Below are positions 16,861 to 25,969 of a DNA stretch of 42,631 nt, one piece after another. The translations under genes were made by a program, and so were the position numbers. Numbering within the stretch: position 1 is the stretch's first letter; each line of letters opens with the position of its first letter. The stretch lies in NCBI GenBank assembly GCA_905478855.1, contig CAJQKF010000031.1, forward strand, positions 1-42,631, read 5' to 3'. Below the pieces are notes generated by a model. That model saw nothing but the letters and a program-made list of their open reading frames with translations, did not search any database and was not told the DNA's origin. Origin of the DNA: an uncultured Gammaproteobacteria bacterium (GTDB lineage Bacteria > Pseudomonadota > Gammaproteobacteria > Arenicellales > CAJQKF01).

Positions 16861-17859
16861 ATGCATTTATCCCGATTTCCACGAGTGCACCTGGCACACT
16901 TGCCAACACCTCTAGAATTGCTTCCAAATTTCTCAAAAGCGCTTGGCGGACCAAATATTTACATTAAGCGGGACGACTGTACCGGTTTGGGTAGTGGTGG
17001 AAATAAAACACGAAAGTTAGAGTTCTTAATTGCAGATGCAGTAGCGCAAAATGCCGACGTAGTTATCACCCAGGGTGCTACTCAGTCTAATCATGCACGT
17101 CAGACCGTTGCTGCGGCATGTAAGGTCGGCATGGATTGCGAAATTTTATTGGAAAATCGCACAGAAAGTACAGAACGAGATTACGTCGAATCAGGCAATG
17201 TCTTTTTGGATAAGCTGTTTGGAGCAGGCGTAACACATTATTCAAAAGATACTGACATGGTTGAAGCTATGGAAGTAATGGCTGCGGACCTAAAAGCCAA
17301 AGGTCGTCGTCCGTACATTATTCCAGGTGGTGGTTCTAATGCAATTGGTGCCCTAGGATACGTAAACTGTGCGATAGAAACTCTAACTCAGGCAAATGAT
17401 CGTGGCTTACGTATCGATCATTTTGTAACTGCAACAGGTAGTGCGGGCACACAAGCGGGTTTGGTGGTTGGTTTCGAGGCTACAAACAGCAATATACCTC
17501 TTTTAGGTATTGGTGTTCGGGCACCGAAAGAAAAGCAGGAAGAGAATGTTTTCAAACTAGCCTGCGCTACTGCCGATATGATGGAGATACCTGGTATTGT
17601 TACGCGAGATAAAGTAGTTGCCAATTGCGATTACGTTGGTGGCGGATACGGTGTTCCAACCGATAGTATGATCGAGGCGGTATCAATGATGGCTAAGCTT
17701 GAAGGTATTCTCATGGATCCAGTTTATTCCGGCAAAGGTTTAGCGGGATTAATTGATCTTATTCGCAAGGGTAACTTTAAAGCAGACGATAATATCGTGT
17801 TCTTACACACGGGTGGAAGCGTGGCACTATTTGGGTATCTGAAAGCTTTTGATTTATAG
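16861..17859 (+). CDS. D-cysteine desulfhydrase / L-cysteate sulfo-lyase family PLP enzyme
   Basis: A PLP enzyme of the ACC deaminase/D-cysteine desulfhydrase group. [19 protein letters not shown] opens the chain, [11 protein letters not shown] near residue 46-56 holds the PLP lysine, [13 protein letters not shown] near 74-86 binds the substrate carboxylate, and the glycine-rich PLP-phosphate loop [11 protein letters not shown] is near 190. Members include DcyD (D-cysteine to pyruvate, sulfide and ammonia) and CuyA (cysteate to pyruvate, sulfite and ammonia), which are not safely separated by eye. No sulfite exporter lies nearby, slightly favouring the cysteine reading. AGGAG sits six bases before the ATG. 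The RidA-type gene next door would clear the aminoacrylate that such a lyase releases. Confidence 0.85.
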   Translation: MHLSRFPRVHLAHLPTPLELLPNFSKALGGPNIYIKRDDCTGLGSGGNKTRKLEFLIADAVAQNADVVITQGATQSNHARQTVAAACKVGMDCEILLENRTESTERDYVESGNVFLDKLFGAGVTHYSKDTDMVEAMEVMAADLKAKGRRPYIIPGGGSNAIGALGYVNCAIETLTQANDRGLRIDHFVTATGSAGTQAGLVVGFEATNSNIPLLGIGVRAPKEKQEENVFKLACATADMMEIPGIVTRDKVVANCDYVGGGYGVPTDSMIEAVSMMAKLEGILMDPVYSGKGLAGLIDLIRKGNFKADDNIVFLHTGGSVALFGYLKAFDL

Positions 17860-17893
17860 GCTTTAAGGTACAAAGTTATTTTATTTTGGGGGA

Positions 17894-17924
17894 GGGTTAG
17901 GTCGTATATCGGTCTAACCCTTTT
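17894..17924 (+). terminator. Hairpin between the lyase and RidA-type genes
   Basis: Stem GGGTTAG (17894-17900) with CTAACCC (17914-17920), a 13-base loop, then TTTT. The stem is short, so partial read-through into the RidA-type gene, 20 bases further on, is likely. Confidence 0.6.
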
Positions 17925-17944
17925 CTACTTCTAAGGAGATTATA

Positions 17945-18295
17945 ATGTCGATTCAACGATTTAATAGTACTGAAAGAATGAGTCCTGCAGTTGTTCACAA
18001 CGGTACCGTATATTTATCCGGTCAGGTAGGCACTGCTGGTGATTCTGTTACCGAGCAAACTAAAAGCATACTCTCCAAAATTGAAAATTTACTAATCCTT
18101 GCAGGTAGCAATAAATCTAGTTTGTTAATGACAACAATCTGGTTGTCGGACATGCGTTATTTTACGGAAATGAATGCCGTATGGGATGCTTGGATCGAGT
18201 CTGAGCATGCGCCTGCCAGATGTTGTGGTGAAGCTATTCTTGCCAGGCCAACACTTTTTGTTGAAATCATGGTGGTTGCTGCTGTAGCCGATTAG
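17945..18295 (+). CDS. RidA family imine/enamine deaminase
   Basis: Rid proteins hydrolyse reactive enamine or imine intermediates, chiefly 2-aminoacrylate, to keto acids and ammonia. Family features are VHNGTVYLSGQVG near residue 20, the substrate-binding arginine in HAPARCCGEAIL near residue 92, and VEIMVVAAV at the end. Length 116 is slightly short of E. coli RidA (128). AAGGAGAT five bases before the ATG is an excellent ribosome-binding site. Its place after a lyase that makes aminoacrylate fits its known chemistry closely. Confidence 0.9.
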   Translation: MSIQRFNSTERMSPAVVHNGTVYLSGQVGTAGDSVTEQTKSILSKIENLLILAGSNKSSLLMTTIWLSDMRYFTEMNAVWDAWIESEHAPARCCGEAILARPTLFVEIMVVAAVAD

Positions 18296-18380
18296 TCTCA
18301 TATACGGATATGGATACGTAGAGTGATGTGTTCAATGATATTTTCTCATCTTGGATATTATTGATATGCCATCATTGTTT

Positions 18381-18418
18381 AGCGATCGAATTTTGATTCG
18401 TTAGGAAATCATATCGCT
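18381..18418 (+). promoter_or_regulatory. Nested inverted repeat ahead of the LysR-type gene
   Basis: Outer arms AGCGAT (18381-18386) and ATCGCT (18413-18418) enclose an inner hairpin CGAAT-TTTG-ATTCG (18387-18400). The structure lies just before the ribosome-binding site AAGGG (18421-18425) of the regulator gene. It might be an autoregulatory operator or an RNA element; neither is proven. Confidence 0.3.
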
Positions 18419-18432
18419 CAAAGGGCTAGCAT

Positions 18433-19329
18433 GTGGATATTAAATTACTAGAAGATTTTTTGTGTCTGGCTAGACTGCAAAATTTTTCAAGAGCGGCTGA
18501 CGAACGCTTTGTTTCTCAACCCGCTTTTAGTCGGCGGATTAAGAGTCTGGAAATCTGGGTAGGTAGTCCGTTAGTTGATCGCAATACCTATCCGATACAA
18601 CTAACCTCAGCTGGACTGGCATTTCGCAATGTAGCCGAGTCCATACTTAGGCAGCTGTATCAGGGAAAGGCTGATATTAATCGAATGGGATGGTCAGGCG
18701 ACGACCCCATTACTATTATTGCCGCGCAGTCCCTTGCTCTGCATTTCTTTCCAAAGTGGCTTAAGGATGTTGAAGAAAACTATCAGCCAACTGAGTTTAG
18801 CTTAATGCCTGATAGTTTATATAACGGTATGGAGGCTCTCATTGGGGGGCAGGTTGATTTTCTCTTGGTTTACTCTCATCCGAGTTCTCCAGTGTTAATC
18901 GATGAAACTCGATACCCTTACCAAATCGTGGGGTTTGAGAACTATTATCCGGTTAGTGCTGTTACTGATGGAAAGCCGAAATTCATGCTGACCCGGCTGG
19001 AAGGGCAGCAGATACCGTATCTGGCGTATACGGAAAATGAATTTTTGCACAAAGTTCTCGTTTCAATACTCCAAAATCTATCTCAATCAGTCGATCTAAA
19101 ACAGTTAATGGAAAATCCTATGGCTAATGGCTTAAAAGCTTTGGCGTTACATGGATTTGGAGTAGCCTGGTTGCCTGAAAGTATTATGGGTGATGAACTA
19201 AATAACAATGTATTAGTGCGAATTGGCGAATCTGAGTTCTCCACGAAACTGGAGATTCGGCTGTATCGGGGTGAAATAGAAAGAAAATCTGCTGCACTTA
19301 AAATGTGGAATGCATTTATTAATCACTAA
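18433..19329 (+). CDS. LysR family regulator, HypT/YjiE-like
   Basis: The DNA-binding start is [39 protein letters not shown], with the '[20 protein letters not shown]' helix-turn-helix that marks the HypT (YjiE) subgroup rather than the common 'SQPAxSxQI' type. The effector domain follows (90-298). E. coli HypT answers hypochlorite by methionine oxidation and controls cysteine and methionine genes; that link to sulfur metabolism fits the neighbouring lyase genes but is not evidence that they are its targets. The start is a GTG at 18433, seven bases after AAGGG; the ATG at 18431 is out of frame. Confidence 0.85.
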   Translation: MDIKLLEDFLCLARLQNFSRAADERFVSQPAFSRRIKSLEIWVGSPLVDRNTYPIQLTSAGLAFRNVAESILRQLYQGKADINRMGWSGDDPITIIAAQSLALHFFPKWLKDVEENYQPTEFSLMPDSLYNGMEALIGGQVDFLLVYSHPSSPVLIDETRYPYQIVGFENYYPVSAVTDGKPKFMLTRLEGQQIPYLAYTENEFLHKVLVSILQNLSQSVDLKQLMENPMANGLKALALHGFGVAWLPESIMGDELNNNVLVRIGESEFSTKLEIRLYRGEIERKSAALKMWNAFINH

Positions 19330-19336
19330 TTTTTTG

Positions 19337-19501
19337 CACTACCCACTTGGGAAAAGCCCTGTTGTAATTGTTATTCCATGCCATTGTGTCATCGGTAAAG
19401 ATGGATCAATGGCAGGTTATGCGGGTGGGATTTACCCTAAGAAATGGTTGTTAAATCATGAAGGTGCACGATTTAGCAAACAATCCAGTTTATTTAACTA
19501 A
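19337..19501 (+). pseudogene. 3' remnant of a methylated-DNA--cysteine S-methyltransferase (ogt-type) gene
   Basis: A reading frame open from 19310, overlapping the end of the LysR-type gene, reads [20 protein letters not shown] and then [21 protein letters not shown] before TAA at 19499-19501. This is the active-site and C-terminal part of O6-alkylguanine-DNA alkyltransferase, whose usual form is '(N)P(I/V)xIVIPCHRVIG...GYAGG...KxWLLxHE'. The first two-thirds of the protein are absent, and the conserved arginine after PCH is cysteine, so this is a dead fragment. The methyl-acceptor cysteine itself remains. It points to an old deletion that joined the regulator to the tail of another gene. 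Confidence 0.85.
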
Positions 19502-19515
19502 GACTACCGTGGTAC

Positions 19516-21150
19516 TTAAGCTGTTTGCTCGTTTTGTCGTTCGGCAAGTAAGTTATTTAGCCAGTCTGGATCCATTTCCGGTACAGACGATAGTAATAAC
19601 TTGGTGTAGTCAGGGAAGGGGGGGGTTAAAATCTCACTTTTTGGTCCCTGTTCAACAACAGCTCCTTGGAACATCACAACTATTTCATCAGAAATCGCAC
19701 GAACCGTTGCTATGTCGTGGGTAATAAATAGATAACTAATACGGAGATCTTTTTGTAACTTAAGAAGGAGTTCAAGAATTCCTTTTTGTACAATTTGATC
19801 AAGCGCAGAAGTAACCTCATCGCAAATAATTAGGTCTGGCTCGGCTGCTAGTGCTCTTGCGATACATACACGTTGTTTCTGGCCACCAGAAAGCTCTGAG
19901 GGTAGACGATCTACAAATGATTCATCTAACTCAATTAAGTGAAGCAATTCGAGTAGACGGTCATCACGTTTATTACCACGTAATCCTAGGTAAAATTCCA
20001 GAGGACGGCCGATAATCTCACGTATAGTGTGACGAGGGTTCATCGCCGTATCAGCCATTTGATAGATCATCTGGATTTTTCGAAGCTGATCCTTACTGCG
20101 ACTTGCGAGGTCTTTTGGTAGTACTTCCCCATTAAATTGAACATCGCCACTCATTGGTGGTAACAGACCGGTTATAACTCGCGCAGTAGTCGATTTTCCG
20201 GAGCCAGACTCGCCAACTACAGCTACGGTTCTTCCACGAGGAACTTCTATGCTTACCTTATGTAATACTTTAACCGAACTTGAATAGGCAGCGTCTACGT
20301 TATTTATTTTCAGAATAACATCGTCATTTTTTTCACCTTCCTTTTCGATCGAACGAACAGCCCAAAGCGACTTGGTATATTCTTCTTCAGGTGCTGAAAG
20401 CATCTTTCTTGTCTCTGCTTCCTCTACTGTTTCGCCATAACGGAGGACCTTAATAACGTCTGCCATTTGTGCCACAACGGCCAAATCGTGGGTGATATAG
20501 ATAGCCGCGGTATTATATTTTTCAACGATTTCTCGCATGGAAGCCAAAACTTCAACCTGAGTAGTAACATCAAGAGCCGTCGTTGGTTCATCAAAGATGA
20601 TCAGATCTGGGCGAGGGGACATAGCCATTGCTGTCATAACTCGTTGCAACTGTCCACCCGATACTTGATGGGGGTATCGGGAGCCGATATTATCTGGATC
20701 TGGTAATTGTAAATCACCATACAATATGCACGCATCGGCACGTGCCTCACTATCTGGTTTTATTCCGTGGCGAACCGTCGCCTCTACCGTTTGATCAATG
20801 AGTCTATGTGATGGGTTAAATGAGGCCGCAGCCGACTGTGCAACATAGGTTATCCTTGAACCTCTTAATGCACGGCATTGGGATGCCGATGCCGTGGTTA
20901 GTTCCATACCGTCAAAATTGATCGTTCCGGAGGATATTTTACAACCGGGGCGTGCAAATCCCATGGCCGCTAAGCCAAGAGTAGACTTGCCGGCACCAGA
21001 TTCACCTATCAACCCCATAATTTCGCCGCGGCGAAGGGTAAGATCTACACCTTTGATAATTTTGTGCCACTTATCATCACTGTACCCATCAATTCGTACA
21101 TCCCGCATCTCAAGCAGGATGTCTCCGCGTTGCTTATCTATATTACTCAT
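19516..21150 (-). CDS. Dipeptide/oligopeptide-type ABC transporter, double ATP-binding protein
   Basis: One chain carries two ATPase domains, as in YejF/GsiA-type proteins (DppD-DppF fused). First domain: Walker A GESGAGKST near residue 50, signature VSGGQLQR, Walker B IIFDEPTTALD. Second domain: Walker A GESGSGKST near 315, signature LSGGQKQR, Walker B IICDEVTSALD, then a short C-terminal DYTKLLLSSVPEMDP tail. In the second Walker B, valine replaces the usual proline after DE, as is common in fused ATPases. ATG at 21150 is chosen because it overlaps the permease stop by only eight bases; a GTG at 21162 is the alternative. An eight-base C run in codons TPP near 19618-19625 is in frame and intact. 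Confidence 0.93.
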   Translation of the reverse strand: MSNIDKQRGDILLEMRDVRIDGYSDDKWHKIIKGVDLTLRRGEIMGLIGESGAGKSTLGLAAMGFARPGCKISSGTINFDGMELTTASASQCRALRGSRITYVAQSAAASFNPSHRLIDQTVEATVRHGIKPDSEARADACILYGDLQLPDPDNIGSRYPHQVSGGQLQRVMTAMAMSPRPDLIIFDEPTTALDVTTQVEVLASMREIVEKYNTAAIYITHDLAVVAQMADVIKVLRYGETVEEAETRKMLSAPEEEYTKSLWAVRSIEKEGEKNDDVILKINNVDAAYSSSVKVLHKVSIEVPRGRTVAVVGESGSGKSTTARVITGLLPPMSGDVQFNGEVLPKDLASRSKDQLRKIQMIYQMADTAMNPRHTIREIIGRPLEFYLGLRGNKRDDRLLELLHLIELDESFVDRLPSELSGGQKQRVCIARALAAEPDLIICDEVTSALDQIVQKGILELLLKLQKDLRISYLFITHDIATVRAISDEIVVMFQGAVVEQGPKSEILTPPFPDYTKLLLSSVPEMDPDWLNNLLAERQNEQTA

Positions 21151-22060
21151 CGCGTAACCCACTTGTTTTATGTAAGAACCAATCCACTACAAAATTTACG
21201 GCAACCGTTAACAAAGCAATTGCGCCGGCAGGAAGCAGTGGTGTTAAAGCCGCAGTAATGTCGTATTCAGCAAACTGTATGAGCCCAGCATTTTCGCGCA
21301 CCATAGAGCCCCAGTCGGCAGTTGGTGGCTGAATACCTAACCCAAGAAATGATAACGCTGCGATGGTTAGAAATACGAAACTGAAACGAAGTCCGAATTC
21401 AGCAACCAGTGTAGGCATAATATTGGGCAGGATTTCTCTTCGAATAATCCAACCTAACTTTTCACCGCGAAGTCTAGCGGCTTCTACGTAGTCCATTACC
21501 ACTACATTAAGGGCAACGGCTCGTGTTAGTCGAAATACCCGAGTGGAATCCAGTACAGCAATAATCAATATAATATTTAGGATTGATGAGCCGAAAATTG
21601 ACAGCAACATCAAGGCAAAGATCAAACTGGGTATGGCCATAAGTACATCAACAAAACGACTTAAAAACTGATCTAACCATTTTTGATTAATCGCTGCTAC
21701 CAGACCAAGACCACCGCCTATGGTAAAGGCAAGTATGGTGGTCATAATCGCTATGCCGATAGTATTCCGAGCACCGTAAACTAGACGAGTAAAAACATCC
21801 CGACCTAATTGATCCGTGCCAAATAAGAACTCATCGCTCCATGGAGCGTAAGGAATAGGAAAGACTTCGCTTTCGCCGTAAGGGGCGATAAGTGGTGCAA
21901 ATAGTGCGATAACTACATAGGCCGTTATAACCAGCATTCCAAACAGGGCGGTTGGTGGAGCTGATCTTAGTCCGCGTATTATATTTTCCCATAATGTGCG
22001 TTTCGCGCGTACGCGACTAACTTCGCTAGTCGCGGTATAACCCGGTTTACTGTTGCTCAT
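21143..22060 (-). CDS. Dipeptide/nickel-type ABC transporter permease (DppC-like)
   Basis: The inner-membrane permease of the C type. It has a charged N-terminal segment, a first helix (LFGMLVITAYVVIALFAPLIAPYGE), the substrate-gating LFGTDQLGRDVFTRLVYGARNTI near residue 80, and the ATPase-contact loop YVEAARLRGEKLGWIIRREILPNIMPTL near 190. Length 305 is typical. It begins seven bases after the stop of the DppB-like gene and overlaps the ATPase gene. GGTGAT before its ATG serves as ribosome-binding site and overlaps the preceding stop, which suggests translational coupling. Confidence 0.94.
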   Translation of the reverse strand: MSNSKPGYTATSEVSRVRAKRTLWENIIRGLRSAPPTALFGMLVITAYVVIALFAPLIAPYGESEVFPIPYAPWSDEFLFGTDQLGRDVFTRLVYGARNTIGIAIMTTILAFTIGGGLGLVAAINQKWLDQFLSRFVDVLMAIPSLIFALMLLSIFGSSILNIILIIAVLDSTRVFRLTRAVALNVVVMDYVEAARLRGEKLGWIIRREILPNIMPTLVAEFGLRFSFVFLTIAALSFLGLGIQPPTADWGSMVRENAGLIQFAEYDITAALTPLLPAGAIALLTVAVNFVVDWFLHKTSGLRDE

Positions 22061-22067
22061 AGTTGTA

Positions 22068-23048
22068 TCACCGTGGATGTAGTAAACGTGGATTAGAAAT
22101 TATGGACACAATATCTGCCGATAAATTTAGAAGGATATAAGTTGCTGCAAATATTAACGCGCAGCCCTGTACTACAGGCATATCCCGTGTCGTAACCGCG
22201 TCAACCATTAATTGCCCTACACCCGGGTATACGAACACCACTTCAACTACCACTACTCCAACTACAAGGTAGGCAAGATTAAAGGCAATAACATTAACGA
22301 TGGGCGCCCATGCATTAGGTAGGGCGTGGCGCAAGATAATCGTTGCTCGTGACACACCTTTAAGTTCTGCCATTTCAATATATGGTGAGGCCAATAAATT
22401 AATTATGGCTGCTCGAGTCATACGCATCATGTGCGCTACGATCACTAAGGTTAATGTCATTGCAGGTAACGCGGTGCGATAGATTCTTTCACCCAATTCT
22501 ACATCGGGACTAATATTTGCTAGAGTCGGAAAGACCTTGTTAAGCGAGGCAAAGAATAAAATAAGTATGTAGGCGACGAAGAACTCAGGCATTGAAATGC
22601 TGATCAACGTTAGTGAGTTTACTGTCCGATCGTATATTGAATTCCGGTAAAGTGCAGCAGTTACGCCTAGTATCAGTGCTATAGGAACAGAAATAATGGC
22701 CGCCATTAGTGCGAGAAAGAGTGTATTTTCCAGACGGGGGGCAATCAGGTCAACTACAGCTCGAGATCGATCCACACCAGAAGCATCGCGACCGGAGAAC
22801 GAGGTGCCAAAATCACCTTGCACTACGCCGCCAATCCATTGCAGATACCGCTGCCATGCCGGTAAATCAAGACCGAGTTCTTTCCTGAATGCTGCGACAG
22901 TTTCTTCCAATGCTGCTTGCCCAAGAATTGCCTGAGCAAAATCTCCGGGTAAAAATTGGATGGAACTAAATATAATTACAGATACCACGAATAGGGTAAC
23001 AATCCCTAAACCTAATCGCTGTAATATCGTTCTAAGTATCGGATGCAT
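22068..23048 (-). CDS. Dipeptide/nickel-type ABC transporter permease (DppB-like)
   Basis: The B-type permease. It starts MHPILRTILQRLGLGIVTLFVVSVIIFSSIQFLPGDFA, the conserved first helix and 'LPGD' loop, and carries an ATPase-contact loop ASPYIEMAELKGVSRATIILRHALPNAWAPIVN near residue 215. Length 326 is typical. A terminator hairpin precedes it, so its expression should be lower than that of the binding protein upstream. No strong ribosome-binding site is visible before the ATG at 23048. Confidence 0.94.
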   Translation of the reverse strand: MHPILRTILQRLGLGIVTLFVVSVIIFSSIQFLPGDFAQAILGQAALEETVAAFRKELGLDLPAWQRYLQWIGGVVQGDFGTSFSGRDASGVDRSRAVVDLIAPRLENTLFLALMAAIISVPIALILGVTAALYRNSIYDRTVNSLTLISISMPEFFVAYILILFFASLNKVFPTLANISPDVELGERIYRTALPAMTLTLVIVAHMMRMTRAAIINLLASPYIEMAELKGVSRATIILRHALPNAWAPIVNVIAFNLAYLVVGVVVVEVVFVYPGVGQLMVDAVTTRDMPVVQGCALIFAATYILLNLSADIVSIISNPRLLHPR

Positions 23049-23095
23049 AAATAAACTCGCATGGTGTTAAGTAACGACTAGGACAAACTGGGTAT

Positions 23096-23121
23096 AAAAA
23101 AAGGGTAGCTACATGCTACCC
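23096..23121 (-). terminator. Intrinsic terminator between the peptide-type binding protein and its permease
   Basis: Read on the minus strand: stem GGGTAGC (23121-23115), loop ATGTA, GCTACCC (23109-23103), then seven T (23102-23096). It lies 35 bases after the binding-protein stop and 48 before the permease start. Partial termination here would give much more binding protein than permease. Confidence 0.85.
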
Positions 23122-23155
23122 TCTACAGATTTACTTATCTTAAAAACTACAGGTA

Positions 23156-24754
23156 CTAGGCAAACCACCAACGTTCGGCACATTTGTTGCCATCGTTCTC
23201 CCAGTTGGCTGCAACGGCGTCTTCATGCATAACTTTCTTACTAACACCGTGGATTGCATTTGCAAACATTGGAATTAATGCACCACCATCGTCATGAATG
23301 ATAGTTTGTGCCTCTGCATAAATCTCTGAGCGTTTGCTTTCGTCAAGCTCTGAACGTCCCATTGTAACTAATTTATTAAAGCGATCCGGTCCAGGTCCTT
23401 TTGTCCATGCGGTATCATTCCACTCGGTAGAGTTGATGTAAGCCGAAGCGAACATCCAATCTGCAGTAGGTCGTCCACCCCAGTAACATGCACACCAAGC
23501 TTTTTTATTCCAAACATTCGACCAGTAACCATCTTTTGGCTCTTGAAGAACGTTAATATTCAGACCCGCCTTAGCTGCAGATGCTTTTATCAACTGCGCT
23601 GCGTCAACTGCACCGGCAAACGCAGCGTCCGCCGCACTTAGTGTTAACTCAACACCTTCCATGCCTGCTTTTTTCAAGTGAAATCTGGCTTTATCAGGAT
23701 CGTATGTACGTTGTGCTAGACCACTAGCATGATGCCGATCCGAGGTGGAAATCGGATGATCATTACCCATGCCACCGTGACCAGAAAGGATTTTGGCAAC
23801 TAACTCTTCACGATCTACTGCTAATTTAACCGCCATTCGCAAATCGTAGTTATCAAAAGGTGCTTGATCTACACGCATAGGGAAGGTGTAGTGCAGTGTT
23901 CCGGTGGTTTCGAGAATGTCGAGAGTCGGCACACGTTGAAGTAAATGAACTGTCTTAGGGTCCACACGATTAACTATGTCAACATCACCATTCATGATGG
24001 CATTTTGACGCGCAGTAGTATCCAGTAAAGATAATAGTTCAACTGAATCGAAGTGAGCTTTGCCCTCTTTCCAGTAGTTGGGGTTGCGTTTGAAAGTAGC
24101 ACGAACTCCAGGCTCGTAGTTTTCAATAATGAAACCTCCTGTACCGATACCAGATGACCAGTCGATACTGCCATCTTTAGCCGGAAGAATAGGGAAGTGA
24201 TAGTCACTCATTATAAAGGGAAAGTCAGCATTTGGGCCGTCTAGGGTGAATACAAGCGCATTACCTTTAACTTTTAATTCTTTAACTGCTGATAAAAGAC
24301 CCTTACCCGCAGATTTAGAATCTTCTGACCGATGAAAATTGATAGATGCTAACGCATCTTCAGCTGTCATTGTTTTACCGTTGTGGAACTCTACACCTTG
24401 GCGCATATGGAACGTCCACGTTGCAGCATCGGGAGTCGATTCTACACTTGCTGCCAATTCAGGTATCAGTTGACCGTGGTTATCCACTTCCATTAAGTGA
24501 TTTGCGTAGGAGTACACTAAGCTTTGGCTAAAACCGTTTTCGTGGGTACCCGGATCAAGTGAATCTGTGGAGCTGCCGTGTCCTGTACCAATGCGAAAGT
24601 GACCACCTTTTTTTGGAGCGGCAATTGCAGAACCGGAGAACAGTGCTCCCGGTATCGCTGCAGTTGCACCCATCGCTGTGGCGCGGGACATGAATTCACG
24701 GCGAGAAATGGTGCCGCTGGCTAGTTTTTTCGTGAGTCTTTCTATTTCGGACAT
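23156..24754 (-). CDS. Dipeptide/nickel-type ABC transporter substrate-binding protein
   Basis: A family 5 solute-binding protein of 532 residues. It begins with a Tat-type leader: SRREFMSRATAMGATAAIP with the twin arginine, then a hydrophobic stretch and an AIA-AP cleavage site near residue 46. The core has GSSTDSLDPGTHEN, the segment NADFPFIMSDYHFPILP and the repeated EVEFHNGKT-like motif (GVEFHNGKTMTAEDALASI). The Tat signal suggests that it folds, perhaps with a bound ligand or cofactor, before export. Ligand not predictable: the family binds peptides, nickel, opines, sugars and others. Divergent from the dioxygenase gene. Confidence 0.93.
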   Translation of the reverse strand: MSEIERLTKKLASGTISRREFMSRATAMGATAAIPGALFSGSAIAAPKKGGHFRIGTGHGSSTDSLDPGTHENGFSQSLVYSYANHLMEVDNHGQLIPELAASVESTPDAATWTFHMRQGVEFHNGKTMTAEDALASINFHRSEDSKSAGKGLLSAVKELKVKGNALVFTLDGPNADFPFIMSDYHFPILPAKDGSIDWSSGIGTGGFIIENYEPGVRATFKRNPNYWKEGKAHFDSVELLSLLDTTARQNAIMNGDVDIVNRVDPKTVHLLQRVPTLDILETTGTLHYTFPMRVDQAPFDNYDLRMAVKLAVDREELVAKILSGHGGMGNDHPISTSDRHHASGLAQRTYDPDKARFHLKKAGMEGVELTLSAADAAFAGAVDAAQLIKASAAKAGLNINVLQEPKDGYWSNVWNKKAWCACYWGGRPTADWMFASAYINSTEWNDTAWTKGPGPDRFNKLVTMGRSELDESKRSEIYAEAQTIIHDDGGALIPMFANAIHGVSKKVMHEDAVAANWENDGNKCAERWWFA

Positions 24755-24818
24755 AATTAAGGGTATTCCTCAAGTTTGTTAGTAGGTGTGAGCTAATGAT
24801 TTTGAATATTTACTCTAC

Positions 24819-24852
24819 GTGTAGCATGTTATCGTACACTGATGAGTGTCAA
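24819..24852 (-). promoter_or_regulatory. Possible promoter and operator of the peptide-type transporter operon
   Basis: On the minus strand TTGACA (24852-24847) matches the -35 consensus perfectly. No equally good -10 was found at 17 bases, only weak choices such as CATGCT at 18 (24828-24823). An inverted repeat GTGTA-N11-TACAC (24819-24839) overlaps this site and has the size of a LysR-type binding dyad. The neighbouring regulator at 26980 could act here. Confidence 0.3.
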
Positions 24853-25008
24853 TTGCTGGGATAAAAGTAAAACACTTATAATTCGATTCGTCAATAATTC
24901 ATCGATTACAGTATAGATTCAATCCCTTATTTTGGTTGGTTTTATGTAGAAACGGCTCAAATCTGGGTATATTCAAGTTGTAAATAGCAAATAAACTTCT
25001 ATCAGATC

Positions 25009-25893
25009 ATGACAAACCTAAATATATGTCCAAGTGGTTCTGTTATTGGTGCGCGGGTGTTAAATGTATCACTATGCGATGTGCCATCTGCAGGAACAGT
25101 TGAAGAGATTGAACAGGCGCTGGAAAATTATGGCGTTCTTGTATTTCCGAATCAAAGTCCTAAGCCTCAGCAATTAATTGATTTTAGCGCCGTTTTTGCC
25201 CCGCTTGAGAAAACCGAGTTAGAGAAGGCTCGCTTAGAGGGTTTTGAGGAAATCTTTGTGGTTGGCAATGTAGGCAAAGGACTTGTATCGTTTGCCCCTA
25301 AAGATGATCAGCAGGAATTGGAGTGGCATACCGATCACATCCACCACGACATTGCGGCTAAGGCATCATTGCTTTATGCCCTAGAAGTGCCTGAGCATGG
25401 CGGCGATACATTGTTCGCGTGCATGTATAGCGCCTATAACAGCTTATCAACGGAACAACAGCAGCTCTACTGCACTCTGGACGTCATCAATTCCGCCTCC
25501 GGCTTGGAGCATTACCTAGCCGAACAGAATCTGGGTAATACGAATAGTGTCACTAAAAGTCGAAGTCACAAGCAGGTTCTCCGTCCGTTAGTGCGAGAGC
25601 ATCCGGTAACGGGTCGTAGAAGTTTATATTTCGGTAATCAGGTCTCCATTGGTATTGCCGGTTGGGAAACCACTCGAGCGCGTACCTTTATCCAAGAGTT
25701 AACCACACATGCCTGCCAAACAGCGTTCCAATATAGACACCAATGGAAAGCCGGTGACGCTGTATTGTGGGATAACCGTCGTGTACTGCATGCCGGTACT
25801 CCTTATGATGTCGAAAACTCCCGTCGGTTAATGTATAGAACAACCTTTCGCGAAACTGTGCCAATTGAACGAATCGGTTTGCAAAAACAGTAA
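25009..25893 (+). CDS. TauD/TfdA family 2-oxoglutarate-dependent dioxygenase
   Basis: The Fe(II) ligands are H107 and D109 in EWHTDHIHHD and H261 in DNRRVLHAGTP, with the 2-oxoglutarate-binding arginine in NSRRLMYRTTFRE (R272/R273 or R277). All facial-triad residues are therefore present. Length 294 is normal. These enzymes hydroxylate small substrates such as taurine, 2,4-D, amino acids, betaines or guanidino compounds, with release of CO2 and succinate. It is the first gene of the plus-strand series and is divergent from the transporter. Its pairing with an agmatinase-family hydrolase 76 bases downstream suggests a shared nitrogen-rich substrate. No clear ribosome-binding site precedes the ATG. 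Confidence 0.9.
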   Translation: MTNLNICPSGSVIGARVLNVSLCDVPSAGTVEEIEQALENYGVLVFPNQSPKPQQLIDFSAVFAPLEKTELEKARLEGFEEIFVVGNVGKGLVSFAPKDDQQELEWHTDHIHHDIAAKASLLYALEVPEHGGDTLFACMYSAYNSLSTEQQQLYCTLDVINSASGLEHYLAEQNLGNTNSVTKSRSHKQVLRPLVREHPVTGRRSLYFGNQVSIGIAGWETTRARTFIQELTTHACQTAFQYRHQWKAGDAVLWDNRRVLHAGTPYDVENSRRLMYRTTFRETVPIERIGLQKQ

Positions 25894-25969
25894 TGGGCTA
25901 AGACTGCTGCTTTTTAGAAAAACAATAGTCCATTAGTTATGCTCTGAACTCAAATAGAGATTAAAAATT

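Noticed and set aside
19618..19625. Eight-base C run (minus strand) inside the double-ATPase gene, as a possible phase-switch
   Set aside because: It encodes conserved Thr-Pro-Pro codons, the frame is intact on both sides, and it lies near the C-terminus after all ATPase motifs.
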